Assembly (NCBI RefSeq): GCF_000262045.1
Contig: NZ_AJVF01000021.1
Span: 1 to 64,000, forward strand
From: Bacillus siamensis KCTC 13613
GTDB taxonomy: Bacteria; Bacillota; Bacilli; Bacillales; Bacillaceae
Direction: 5' to 3'
DNA length: 64,000 nt
Positions 28,536-37,088 of the stretch are shown here, piece after piece. Each line of letters opens with the position of its first letter. The first letter of the stretch is position 1. The notes under the pieces were generated by a model that was not told the origin of the DNA, searched no databases, and saw nothing but the letters and a program-made list of their open reading frames with translations. A program made the position numbers and the translations under genes.

Positions 28536-28571
28536 AAAAGAGCTGTGCGCTCACAGCGGCACAGCTCTTTT
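28536..28571 (-). terminator. aroK terminator
   Basis: A 13-bp perfect stem (28536-28548 with 28559-28571) and A-run/T-run flanks, overlapping the aroK stop. It can work in both directions. Confidence 0.8.
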
Positions 28572-29130
28572 ACATCGGCTGATACAGGTCCCAGCCGATT
28601 TTTAACGTTTCAACGATATAATCGGCAATTTCTTCAGGTTCCAGATTATCCGTTGCCACTTTTGAATTATGTTTATCATAGATGCTTTGGCGCTCGTTAA
28701 AGAGCTGCTGCATTTCATCCATTGAACGGTTATGCAGAACGGGACGGCTTTCAATCAGCAGGTCAGCCCGCTGCTTCCAATTCTCCCATGATAAATCAAG
28801 ATGAAGCACGAGACAGTTTTCCAGGCAGCACTGTCTGATTTCCTCTTGTTTAAACGAACCGCCCCCAAGAGACACGATCTTGAATTTCGTATTGCGGCAA
28901 ATATCTAATATATAGTCCTTTTCAGTCTGACGGAAAAAGGCTTCACCCTTTTTCTCAAACATTTCCGGGATGGACATGTTGAAATCTTTCTCAATCTGCA
29001 AATCAATATCAATGAAGTCTCTGTATAATTTTTTAGCGACCAGCTGGCCGATTGTTGTCTTACCGACACCCATGAATCCGATCAGTACGATATTTCTTTC
29101 TCTTACGGGAATGGCACGTTTTGCGTTCAT
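28570..29130 (-). CDS. aroK: Shikimate kinase
   Basis: Phosphorylates shikimate at the 3-hydroxyl with ATP, in aromatic amino acid synthesis. 186 residues: the P-loop GFMGVGKTT is near residue 18, the shikimate-binding Asp is in FIDIDLQIE near 40, and GGGSF (Walker B region) is near 92. ATG 29130 gives the length recalled for the B. subtilis enzyme; AGGAGG is 12 bases upstream. The open frame continues much further upstream, but that part overlaps the preceding transporter gene and has no resemblance. Confidence 0.92.
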   Translation of the reverse strand: MNAKRAIPVRERNIVLIGFMGVGKTTIGQLVAKKLYRDFIDIDLQIEKDFNMSIPEMFEKKGEAFFRQTEKDYILDICRNTKFKIVSLGGGSFKQEEIRQCCLENCLVLHLDLSWENWKQRADLLIESRPVLHNRSMDEMQQLFNERQSIYDKHNSKVATDNLEPEEIADYIVETLKIGWDLYQPM

Positions 29131-29224
29131 CTTCGGCGAAATCCTCCTAAGGAATGAAAAAGTTATGTTTATTATATGATAACTCCATATTGAAATATAG
29201 AGATAATGCGATGAGTTTTTCGAT

Positions 29225-30535
29225 CTACCGGAGCGTAATGCGTTCCACCTTTCCGACAATGAAAATATAAGAAAACGCCCCGATAAAGGCGACAGCGCCG
29301 ACAAACAGAATCGCTCCGTTGTATGAACCGGTCGCAGAGACGATAAACCCGATGATAAGCGGCGTAATAATACCGGCCATATTGGCGAAAAAGTTAAACA
29401 CGCCCCCTGCCAATCCGATTGTCTCGCTTGGCGCCACTTCACTCAGCATCGTCCAGGAAATATTGGACATGCCCTGCGCAAAAGAAGCAATGGATAAGAT
29501 CGCCAAAACCGCCGGGGAAGAATCCGTAACATTCGCGAGCACGATGGAGCCCGTCAGCAGAAGACCGAGGATAACGGGCGTCTTTCGGGCAACGTTCACC
29601 GATACGCCCCGCTTCATCATGCCGTCAGACCAAAATCCGCCGAACAATACGCCGAAAAAGGCGGCGATATACGGGATTGATGCGGCGAAGCCGACTTTTA
29701 AGAAAGCCATGTGCTTTGCCTCCGCCAGATAAGTCGGAAACCATGTCAAAAAGAAGAACAGCGTGGACGCTACGGCGAATTGGCCGATATACAAGCCGAC
29801 AAGCTTGCGGTATTTAAGAAGCTGGACGAAATCCCGCCACGTGATCCTGCCGGCTGATTCAGACACCTCTGTCAGCCCGCCGCCTTCTTTAATATATTCA
29901 AGCTCTTCCCGGTTCACTTTTCGATACCGGTTCGGCTCCTGATACATCTTAAACCAGAAAACGGAGAAAACAAGCCCGAGCAGCCCTGAGGAAATAAAGA
30001 CGGCTCGCCAGTCAAATGCCGTTAACACCCAGAATAAAACCGGTGTGGCGAATGCCAGTCCGACATATTCCCCCGCTGTGTAAACCCCAGTCGCAAAGGC
30101 GCGTTCCCTCCTCGGAAACCATGTCGTGACAATCCGGTTGTTTGCGGGAAAGGCAGGCGATTCAGCCAGCCCGATAATCAGGCGGCAGCCGAATAAAAAT
30201 CCGAAACTGGCCGCAAAAGCTTGCACTCCGGTGAAAACCGACCAGACGAATAAAGAAACCCCGTACGTCCGTTTTGACCCGAATTTGTCCAAAATGAGCC
30301 CGCCGGGAATCTGCATACCCGTATAGGTCCAGCTGAATGCGGAAAATACGACGCCCAAAAGCGCGGGGCTTATGTTCAGCGAAGTCTGAATGGACGGGGC
30401 GGCGATGGATACACTTGCACGGTCTATATAATTAATCGCAGTGATAAAAAACAAAAGAATCAATATCACATAACGAGCGCGAGTCGGTTTATTGCGGACG
30501 GGCCTGAAGTCCGTCAGCTCCGTTTCATTTTTCAA
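29225..30535 (-). CDS. MFS transporter, hexuronate/hexarate (ACS) type
   Basis: A 436-residue carrier with 12 predicted membrane segments of the anion:cation symporter family, like GudP and ExuT, which import sugar acids with protons. Family features: NYIDRASVSIAAP near residue 35, DKFGSKRTYG in the loop 2-3 position and the central loop near 200-240. It starts with TTG 30535, seven bases after GGGGGAG. It is divergent from a sugar isomerase-like gene, suggesting a joint pathway for a sugar acid or sugar. The pair is not in the 168 order I remember. The actual substrate is unknown. Confidence 0.85.
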   Translation of the reverse strand: MKNETELTDFRPVRNKPTRARYVILILLFFITAINYIDRASVSIAAPSIQTSLNISPALLGVVFSAFSWTYTGMQIPGGLILDKFGSKRTYGVSLFVWSVFTGVQAFAASFGFLFGCRLIIGLAESPAFPANNRIVTTWFPRRERAFATGVYTAGEYVGLAFATPVLFWVLTAFDWRAVFISSGLLGLVFSVFWFKMYQEPNRYRKVNREELEYIKEGGGLTEVSESAGRITWRDFVQLLKYRKLVGLYIGQFAVASTLFFFLTWFPTYLAEAKHMAFLKVGFAASIPYIAAFFGVLFGGFWSDGMMKRGVSVNVARKTPVILGLLLTGSIVLANVTDSSPAVLAILSIASFAQGMSNISWTMLSEVAPSETIGLAGGVFNFFANMAGIITPLIIGFIVSATGSYNGAILFVGAVAFIGAFSYIFIVGKVERITLR

Positions 30536-30749
30536 TGGCTTCTCCCCCTTACTCGAATGAAATTAATTGTACAACACTTCGAGCAATTATTTAATACTTT
30601 GACGCAAAAAAGCACTAAACAATTTGTGTGCTATACTGACCGGATGCACCGCTTCCATAAAAAAAGTGTTTACCCTTTTCGTCTGTTTATCCGCAGCTTA
30701 TCCGGGGAAAAAACACATATAGGATAGACAGTTAACGGGAGGATTACCG

Positions 30750-31538
30750 ATGAAACTGAGCTTTTGCACGACAGGGTTTAAAAAAAAGCATATTCTCGAT
30801 GTCATTTCTTTCGCAAAAGAGCACTCCTTTGACGGAATCGAACTGTGGTACGGCCACGCCCAACAATATATAAAAGAAATCGGCCCGCTCGACAGGCTTG
30901 ATCAACAGCTTCAGGAGGAAGGCTTCGAGGTGCCCGCTGTCAGCTTGTACACTGACTTTGCCACTCAGGATGAAAGGCAGGCGTTAAAGGATGTTCAAAG
31001 GGCATTAAGCGCGGCACGGCAGCTTCACAGTCCCCTGATCAGGGTCTTTGCGGGCAACCTGGCTTCTCGCCGCACATCACCAGAGAAGTGGCAGAGCGCC
31101 GTTGATCAATTTCAGGAGGCGGCACTGCTCGCAGATGACTATGACGTCAATATCGGGCTTGAGATTCATTACGATACGTACGCGGATACACCGGAAGCGG
31201 CGCTGGCATTTTTAGAGGATGTCGGACATCCGCGGGTCCGCATCATTTTTGACGGCTCCAACCTTCACGTCAATCACGTGGACCAAATGTCCGCTTTAGA
31301 AAAACTGTATCATACCGTCAGCCATATCCACCTGAAAAACTATCACTGGAATTTTGACAACTGGTATCTCAGCAGGCCGGTGTCTGTTCTGCAGGGCGAC
31401 TTACGGCAGGAACCCTTTCTGAAAGAACTGTTGAACAGGCAGTACGGCGGATTCGTGTCACTCGAATACTTCGGCCGTCATGCTGAAGCGCATATGAAAG
31501 AATCTCTGAATGAGATCAGACACTGCTTTAAGAAATAA
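30750..31538 (+). CDS. Sugar phosphate isomerase/epimerase-family TIM-barrel protein
   Basis: A 262-residue xylose isomerase-like TIM barrel (AP endonuclease 2 superfamily, as IolE, IolI and Hyi). The metal-site residues are Glu in DGIELWYGH near residue 31, Glu in IGLEIHYDT near 140, Asp/His in IIFDGSNLHVNH near 174, His in HIHLKNYH near 199 and Glu in VSLEYFG near 240. It may isomerise or dehydrate a sugar or sugar acid imported by the divergent transporter. ATG 30750 follows ACGGGAGGA. The exact reaction is unknown. Confidence 0.8.
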   Translation: MKLSFCTTGFKKKHILDVISFAKEHSFDGIELWYGHAQQYIKEIGPLDRLDQQLQEEGFEVPAVSLYTDFATQDERQALKDVQRALSAARQLHSPLIRVFAGNLASRRTSPEKWQSAVDQFQEAALLADDYDVNIGLEIHYDTYADTPEAALAFLEDVGHPRVRIIFDGSNLHVNHVDQMSALEKLYHTVSHIHLKNYHWNFDNWYLSRPVSVLQGDLRQEPFLKELLNRQYGGFVSLEYFGRHAEAHMKESLNEIRHCFKK

Positions 31539-31542
31539 AAAA

Positions 31543-31568
31543 CATCCCCTTTGAAGGGAGGTTTTTTT
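31543..31568 (+). terminator. Terminator after the TIM-barrel gene
   Basis: A stem of CCCCTT with AAGGGAGG followed by TTTTTTT, starting four bases after the stop. It resembles the terminator on the other side of lci. Confidence 0.75.
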
Positions 31569-31669
31569 CAAATTAAGAAAAAAATTTTAGAAACAGAGAA
31601 GGAATTTTATGGATAATAGTCTAATTATTAACACTGTAATACATTTCTTTTGAAAAGGGAGTGTTCGAA

Positions 31670-31954
31670 ATGAAATTCAAAAAAGTGTTAACCGGTTCTG
31701 CGCTGTCTCTTGCCTTACTGATGTCTGCCGCTCCTGCCTTTGCCTCATCACCAACAGCAACGTCATCCGTGGAAAATAGCCCAATCTCAACGAAAGCAGA
31801 TGCCGGCATTAATGCCATCAAGCCCGTTCCAAGCCCTAACGGTATTTTCGCTGCTTCTTTCGAACTGAATGGTACAACATGGATTTTTAAATACAAATAC
31901 TATGACAGCAGCAAGGGGTATTGGGTAGGCATTTATGAAAGTGTAGATAAATAA
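31670..31954 (+). CDS. lci: Antimicrobial peptide LCI precursor
   Basis: A 94-residue secreted peptide precursor. It has a signal peptide (residues about 1-27, ending SAAPAFA-S), a short Ser/Thr-rich propeptide (about 28-47), and a C-terminal mature region beginning AIKPVPSPNG and containing WIFKYKYYDSSKGYWVGIY, which closely resembles the 47-residue LCI peptide, a four-stranded beta-sheet active against plant-pathogenic bacteria. There is no Cys, so the fold is not disulphide-based. ATG 31670 is chosen because AAAGGGAG lies upstream; GTG 31661 would put the site inside. Its own terminators flank it on both sides. Confidence 0.9.
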   Translation: MKFKKVLTGSALSLALLMSAAPAFASSPTATSSVENSPISTKADAGINAIKPVPSPNGIFAASFELNGTTWIFKYKYYDSSKGYWVGIYESVDK

Positions 31955-31965
31955 AAACGATAAAC

Positions 31966-31997
31966 AAAAACCTCCCTTTCAAAAGGGAGGTTTTTTT
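31966..31997. terminator. Terminator between lci and nadE
   Basis: An 11-bp stem (31969-31979 with 31982-31992) with an A-run on the left and T-run on the right, so it works for both convergent genes. Confidence 0.85.
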
Positions 31998-32001
31998 ATT
32001 T

Positions 32002-32820
32002 CTATTTCCACCAATCATCAAACATTGATGCCGGCACCTGACGCTTATGTTCCGTACTGAGATAGCGTTTTTCCAGCGCCTCAATCACTTCGGAAGAAAC
32101 GTCCTTGCCTTCTAAATAATCATCAATGTCATTGTATGTGATGCCGAGCTCTGTCTCGTCCGTCTGCTGCGGCTTTTCATCGAGCAGATCGGCCGTCGGT
32201 AATTTCAAATACAGGCGTTCCGGTGCGCCGAGCTCTTCTAATAAACGTCTGCCCTGTCGTTTCGTTAATCCGGTCAGCGGCAGCAGGTCAGCTCCGCCGT
32301 CACCGTATTTCGTGAAGAAACCGGTCACCGCTTCAGCCGCATGGTCGGTACCGATGACAAGCAGCCCCTCTTGTCCGCCGATGGCATATTGCGCGATCAT
32401 TCTCATTCTGGCTTTTACATTTCCTTTGTTAAAATCAGTCAGCTGATCGCCCGTTTCTTTTTTGTACTGATCGGCGAACGCGCTGACAGCGGACTTAATA
32501 TCAAACGTCCATGATTTATCAGGCTTAATGAATTTAAGTGCCAATTGGGCGTCATCCTCATCCTGCTGTGCGCCGTGCGGAAGACGGACGGCGATAAACT
32601 CCGCGTCTCCGCCTTCCTCTCTGATGCGTTCAGCCGCCAATTGGGCGAGGCGTCCCGCAAGCGTGGAATCCTGCCCCCCGCTGATGCCGAGCACAAAGCC
32701 TTTGGCACCTGTTTTTTTCAAATATTGTTTCAGAAAGTTCACTCTGTCCTCAATTTCTTGTTTCGGATCAATTGAGGGTTTTACGTGGAGATCATTCATA
32801 ATTTGTTTCTGGATGCTCAT
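32002..32820 (-). CDS. nadE: Ammonia-dependent NAD synthetase
   Basis: Amidates deamido-NAD with ammonia and ATP in the last step of NAD synthesis. 272 residues: the N-type ATP pyrophosphatase loop SGGQDST near residue 46, NVKARMRMI near 134, and [12 protein letters not shown] near 173. ATG 32820 follows GGAGGAG and gives the length recalled for B. subtilis NadE. The nicotinate importer niaP lies elsewhere in the window. Confidence 0.95.
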   Translation of the reverse strand: MSIQKQIMNDLHVKPSIDPKQEIEDRVNFLKQYLKKTGAKGFVLGISGGQDSTLAGRLAQLAAERIREEGGDAEFIAVRLPHGAQQDEDDAQLALKFIKPDKSWTFDIKSAVSAFADQYKKETGDQLTDFNKGNVKARMRMIAQYAIGGQEGLLVIGTDHAAEAVTGFFTKYGDGGADLLPLTGLTKRQGRRLLEELGAPERLYLKLPTADLLDEKPQQTDETELGITYNDIDDYLEGKDVSSEVIEALEKRYLSTEHKRQVPASMFDDWWK

Positions 32821-32954
32821 CCCAATCACTCCTCCTGCATTGTTTCTTTATGATTCATTTCCCGTTCATGCTGAAAATGAATCATGCCACTATGTACGAC
32901 TCTCTGTTAAATATAGCACAGGTGCAGTTTTTAAGTGAATCAAATACACCGGGA

Positions 32955-33551
32955 TCAGCTGATTTCCACCCGCAGCGCCGTAATGCTGTCTCCGTTGCAT
33001 TTTCCTTTTTCGATCGGGCAGGATGAAAACGCGACGACGAGATCCATTTCCGCACGGAGCCGTACGTAATCACCCGCGTCAGACAGAGGCGTTTCGACTG
33101 ACAAGTTCCCCTTCTCATCAAGCACCGTATTCATAAAGATGGCAAACGGGTAATGCATATGCGGCCGCGGCACCCCGAATGGTTCAAGCGCCCCGCTCAT
33201 ATTGTCATAGCACGTATCCTGGAGCTCGTCTTTATGCTTTCCGTATAAAAGCCTGTTCATATCCGGGCGGCAGGCGGGAAGCAGCAGGTCATGCTTGCCG
33301 ACAGTATCTTCAATCAGCGTCAGCATCGGCTTATATAAATTTGAATAAATATGATCGCCTGTTTTTACATGAATGGACTGATTGGCATCAATCGTCGCGC
33401 CCTGATCAAGATGCTCATAAAAGTCTTTGGCATGATACGCCGTAAAATCAGCCACCTGCTGTCCTTCCACATCGACTACTTTTATAATCTGCCCTTTGTG
33501 AACCTTCAGGCCGAGCCCTTTTTTCGGCGGTACGATAAATTGCTGTGTCAT
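32955..33551 (-). CDS. ycgI: DUF1989 (urea carboxylase-associated) family protein
   Basis: A 198-residue member of the family found with urea carboxylase in other bacteria. Conserved His and Cys positions can be seen in PRPHMHYPFAIF near residue 129 and in the C-terminal CPIEKGKCNGDS near 178, suggesting a metal site. No urea carboxylase gene is nearby. It lies divergent from the permease ycgH, so a role in handling an amino acid or amide is possible but not shown. Confidence 0.85.
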   Translation of the reverse strand: MTQQFIVPPKKGLGLKVHKGQIIKVVDVEGQQVADFTAYHAKDFYEHLDQGATIDANQSIHVKTGDHIYSNLYKPMLTLIEDTVGKHDLLLPACRPDMNRLLYGKHKDELQDTCYDNMSGALEPFGVPRPHMHYPFAIFMNTVLDEKGNLSVETPLSDAGDYVRLRAEMDLVVAFSSCPIEKGKCNGDSITALRVEIS

Positions 33552-33674
33552 CAGACTGCTCCTTTTTTCTTCTATTATGAACTCCGGCCGTTTGTTTCAT
33601 GTAAAGCAATTTATTGGATGTATATTCCCGTTCTGCCGGCCGCAATCTAAGCTTTAATAAAGGGGTTGAATTAC

Positions 33675-35003
33675 ATGGGTAAATCACAGGACCAGCCTAA
33701 AGGAAATCTCGCTTGGTGGCAGCTCTCTTTAATCGGCGTCGGCTGCACGATCGGGACGGGCTTTTTTCTCGGGTCCAGTATTGCTATTGTTAAAAGCGGA
33801 TATTCCGCGCTGATCTCATTTCTTATTGCCGGGCTCGGCACCTATTTTGTCTTTGAGCAGCTCGCGAAGCTTTCGGCTAAGCAGCCCGAAAAGGGGTCTT
33901 TTTGCGCTTATGCGAGAAAGGCTTTCGGCTCTTGGGCCGGTTTCAGCAACGGCTGGGTGTACTGGTCGTCTGAAATGCTGATTACGGGAAGCCAGCTGAC
34001 AGCCATCTCGCTGTTTACGAAGCATTGGTTTCCGAATATGCCGCTGTGGATCCTCGCCTCCATCTATGCGGTGCTCGGTCTTTTAATTATTTTTACGGGG
34101 CTGTCCGTTTTTCAAAAAACGGAGAATGTGCTCGCTGTTGTCAAGACGGCGGCCATTTTTATGTTTATCGTCATCGCCATTTTGGCGCTGTGCGGTATAT
34201 TTTCTCATAAACCGGATGTTCAGGTGCCGAATGACTCAAAGGATTTGTTCCCGCACGGAGCGATGGGTTTGTGGACGGGGCTGATTTATGCGTTTTACGC
34301 TTTCGGGGGAATTGAAGTCTTGGGGCTGATGACCGTACATTTGAAAAAGCCGGAGGAAGCCTCAAAATCAGGCAGACTGATGCTTATCGTTCTTGCGGTG
34401 ATTTACGTCATTTCTCTCGGCCTGGCGTTATTGTTAGTGCCGCTGGGTAAATTCACCGAACAGGACAGCCCGTTTATTACATCTCTGAAAGGCTTTCATT
34501 TAGATATCATTCTTGATATTTTTAACGGGATTTTTATTATTGCGGGGTTTTCTACGCTCGTCGCCTCGCTGTTTGCCGTGACGACATTGCTTTGTACGAT
34601 GGCTGATGACGGAGATGCGCCGAAATGCTTCAGATTGAAGGAAAATAAAAAAATCTGCTGGCCTGCGCTCGGATTGACATTCGCCGGACTCATCGTCTCC
34701 ATCATCCTGTCTTTGGTGCTGCCGAAAAATATATATGAACACATGACCACCGCGGCAGGCCTGATGCTTCTGTATACATGGGTGTTCATTTTGTTCTCAG
34801 GCAAGAAACTGATCGAACCGACAAAAGTGGGAACGGCACAGATTTTTATCGCCCTGGTGCTGATTGCGGCCGCCGTCTCCGGGACGCTGTTTGAGAAATC
34901 GAGCCGGCCCGGTTTTCTGGTCAGCCTTTGTTTTCTCGCCGTCATTGCGATCGTGACATGGATCGTACAAAAAAAGCAGGGACACAGCCCTGCCGGATCA
35001 TAG
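33675..35003 (+). CDS. ycgH: Amino acid permease (APC family) YcgH
   Basis: A 442-residue protein with about 12 membrane segments. The APC signature GVGCTIGTGFFLGSS near residue 20 forms the substrate backbone-binding unwound helix. The substrate is not known. ATG 33675 is favoured because AAAGGGG lies nine bases upstream; TTG 33666 would sit inside the site. The last 6 bases overlap the convergent ycgG. Confidence 0.88.
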   Translation: MGKSQDQPKGNLAWWQLSLIGVGCTIGTGFFLGSSIAIVKSGYSALISFLIAGLGTYFVFEQLAKLSAKQPEKGSFCAYARKAFGSWAGFSNGWVYWSSEMLITGSQLTAISLFTKHWFPNMPLWILASIYAVLGLLIIFTGLSVFQKTENVLAVVKTAAIFMFIVIAILALCGIFSHKPDVQVPNDSKDLFPHGAMGLWTGLIYAFYAFGGIEVLGLMTVHLKKPEEASKSGRLMLIVLAVIYVISLGLALLLVPLGKFTEQDSPFITSLKGFHLDIILDIFNGIFIIAGFSTLVASLFAVTTLLCTMADDGDAPKCFRLKENKKICWPALGLTFAGLIVSIILSLVLPKNIYEHMTTAAGLMLLYTWVFILFSGKKLIEPTKVGTAQIFIALVLIAAAVSGTLFEKSSRPGFLVSLCFLAVIAIVTWIVQKKQGHSPAGS

Positions 35004-35753
35004 CTTAAACAATCTTTTCAAATAGGAAAAAGGACATTTTGACACTTGCGTCTCATCATCACGGAGGAAATATTGCTTCCATTCTAAATTATCTTTTCCT
35101 CCGTACCACCCCAATTGGGGATGAAGAGGGGCTTCGTCGTATGCCTCCAAACGTTTTCTGATCAGCCGGCTCATATTGCGTCCGAACGCGGTTGAATCAT
35201 TTAACCCTTCGAAAACCCATCTCGGCTGAAACGCCAGCATAAAAAACGGGAAGCTTCTGCTTTGTCTCGCTTCATGCGCAGGCGTTGCGCACAGAATAAA
35301 ATACGGCTCGCCGTCAAAGCAGAACTCCCATTTATAATGTTCAGGATCTTCCGGCATATCTTCCGGCCAGTCTTTCGGGTCGCAGCCGCTCAGCCGGTTT
35401 AAAAAAGACCAGAACAGCTCTTCATACGCCTCAATGGAATAATGCTCAGCTAAATCCTCAGGCGTATCAAAAATCACAAGCAGCGACGCGTATCTTCCGG
35501 TTTCCCTTGAGATTTTTCCGTATTCGGACAGCAGCATCCCCACTTCCTCCGGGGTTCCCTCTTCGCGGGGATCACCCGCAAAGGATATCCGAAGCTGATC
35601 TGTCAGAAATCCCTGACGTCCGGGTATGCACGGAAAGGTGTCCGCTTCATCGCCTACTTTTTCTGATAGAAGCTCAAAAGCGATTCTCTGCCAATTTGGC
35701 AGATCCAATAACTTTTCCTCAAGGCAACTTTTTGTGTACAGCCCGCTTGCCAT
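34998..35753 (-). CDS. ycgG: YqcI/YcgG family protein
   Basis: A 251-residue protein of the YqcI/YcgG family, without known function. Recognisable family features are FPCIPGRQGF near residue 40, PEDLAEHYSIEAYEELFW near 98 and the region around CATPAHEARQSRSFPFF near 162. No signal or membrane segment. ATG 35753 follows GGAGGTGGG. Related proteins are sometimes fused or adjacent to haem-oxygenase-like enzymes, so a metal-dependent role is possible. Confidence 0.82.
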   Translation of the reverse strand: MASGLYTKSCLEEKLLDLPNWQRIAFELLSEKVGDEADTFPCIPGRQGFLTDQLRISFAGDPREEGTPEEVGMLLSEYGKISRETGRYASLLVIFDTPEDLAEHYSIEAYEELFWSFLNRLSGCDPKDWPEDMPEDPEHYKWEFCFDGEPYFILCATPAHEARQSRSFPFFMLAFQPRWVFEGLNDSTAFGRNMSRLIRKRLEAYDEAPLHPQLGWYGGKDNLEWKQYFLRDDETQVSKCPFSYLKRLFKL

Positions 35754-35820
35754 CGGCCCACCTCCAGTATCGTCATGATACGTTATGATGGGGATAGGCG
35801 ATGGGTGACAGTCCTTCTAT

Positions 35821-36450
35821 TTATGAGATGAGCATTTGAATCCCCTGCCATCCGAAATAAAAACCAAAAACGATCAAAGACACACCTGCCGCTCCCGTCA
35901 GCCAGCGAAGCGCTTTTTCGTGGAGAAGATTTCTGAAAGTGCTTGCGGCAATCGCCATGCAGAAATCCCAGATCAAAATGCCGAGAAGAATGCCGGAGCT
36001 GTAAATCAAAAGCTGGTTTGCATCGAAGGATTCAGCGGTTTTGGCGAGAATGCTGCCGTATATGCCGAGCCAGAATAAAATGCTCAGCGGATTGGAAAGA
36101 GAAATAAAAAATCCCGCACCGAATGTTTTGTAAAAAGCCGGTTTTCCTTTTCCGCTTCTGACGTTCATGGCTTCCCTTATATTTTTTAACGTTTCGACGC
36201 CCGTGTAGGTCAGCACGAAAAAACCGAAAAGCCACAAAAACGTCTTCACGAAAGGCGCCGTCAAAAATTGAGACAGCCCGAAATAGATCAGAATCATATA
36301 CAGCCCGTCTGCCGCCATGGCGCCAAGACCGAAAATCCATGCATGCCAAAAGCCGTTCTTGATGCCTTTGTCAATCTGCGCCGCATTGACCGGGCCGACA
36401 GGTGCTGACAATGACAGCCCGAGAACGATGTAGCTTAAAAAGATGTTCAT
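35821..36450 (-). CDS. ycgF: LysE-family amino acid exporter
   Basis: A 209-residue, six-segment membrane protein of the LysE/RhtB family. The N-terminal signature GLSLSAPVGPVNAAQI near residue 10 and SLSNPLSILFWLGIYG near 115 are typical. It would export amino acids or their analogues. ATG 36450 follows GAGGGGGAAG. It is 63 bp from the regulator ycgE and shares its direction. Confidence 0.88.
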   Translation of the reverse strand: MNIFLSYIVLGLSLSAPVGPVNAAQIDKGIKNGFWHAWIFGLGAMAADGLYMILIYFGLSQFLTAPFVKTFLWLFGFFVLTYTGVETLKNIREAMNVRSGKGKPAFYKTFGAGFFISLSNPLSILFWLGIYGSILAKTAESFDANQLLIYSSGILLGILIWDFCMAIAASTFRNLLHEKALRWLTGAAGVSLIVFGFYFGWQGIQMLIS

Positions 36451-36513
36451 TGGCTTCCCCCTCATTCATGCAACTTGTACAAATTATTCATGAATGGGCC
36501 GGGCTATGATATA

Positions 36514-36975
36514 TTATTTTAATTTCTCAAGCTCATCTTCCATTATGTCCGTCACTTTTTTGAGAAAATCGAATATCAGGTGCAGTTCTTCTTCTTTATA
36601 TTGCCGGCAAAGGCTGATGGTGGACTGGGATAAGGAGCTGAACAATTGTTTCACGTTCGCTTTTCCGGCTGTCAGCGGCACAATGATCACCCGCCGTTTA
36701 TCTTCAGGATCTTTTTTCCTCATGACATATCCCGCTTTTTCGAGCCGGTCAATGAGCGCCGTTACCGAACCTGTGCTGAGGCCGGTTTTTTTCCCAAGCT
36801 CGCCCGCGGTCATCGGGCCTGCTTCATTTAAAATATCAGCTGATTTCAAATCGGTCGGAAACAGACCGAGAGATTGAGCGGCCGCCTGATGAAACAGGAT
36901 CGTCCTTGTGGCCATCTTCCGGAATAACTGTATCGCGGTTTCCTCCGTCTCGCTTCTGGTATTTCTTGTTGACAA
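36514..36975 (-). CDS. ycgE: MarR-family regulator YcgE, probable repressor of mdr
   Basis: A 153-residue winged-helix protein of the MarR family (MTAGELGKKTGLSTGSVTALIDRLEKAGYV near residue 55; wing DPEDKRRVIIVPLT near 88). It is divergent from the multidrug exporter mdr across a 113-bp gap that contains two operator-like dyads, so it probably represses mdr and itself. The start is TTG 36975 after GGAGG. Confidence 0.88.
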   Translation of the reverse strand: MSTRNTRSETEETAIQLFRKMATRTILFHQAAAQSLGLFPTDLKSADILNEAGPMTAGELGKKTGLSTGSVTALIDRLEKAGYVMRKKDPEDKRRVIIVPLTAGKANVKQLFSSLSQSTISLCRQYKEEELHLIFDFLKKVTDIMEDELEKLK

Positions 36976-37001
36976 CTGACAGGCCTCCCTATAAAATCAA
37001 T

Positions 37002-37022
37002 TTATCTTGACGATCAAGATAA
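37002..37022. promoter_or_regulatory. MarR-type operator 1 (ycgE-mdr)
   Basis: TTATCTTGA (37002-37010), CGA, TCAAGATAA (37014-37022): a perfect 9-bp inverted repeat in the divergent control region, the size expected for a MarR dimer site. Confidence 0.75.
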
Positions 37023-37053
37023 TTTTCGGCAAATCTAATATGATCATAGCAAA

Positions 37054-37066
37054 TTTGATGATCAAA
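37054..37066. promoter_or_regulatory. MarR-type operator 2 (ycgE-mdr)
   Basis: TTTGATGATCAAA has the same TTGA-N3-TCAA core and 3-bp spacing as operator 1, centred 48 bp from it. It is just upstream of the mdr ribosome binding site. Confidence 0.6.
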
Positions 37067-37088
37067 AGTAAGTATAGGAGGAAAAAGC

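Noticed and set aside
28570-29442. Extended 290-codon form of the aroK frame
   Set aside because: The extra upstream part overlaps the transporter gene and has no resemblance; ATG 29130 gives the standard shikimate kinase length.
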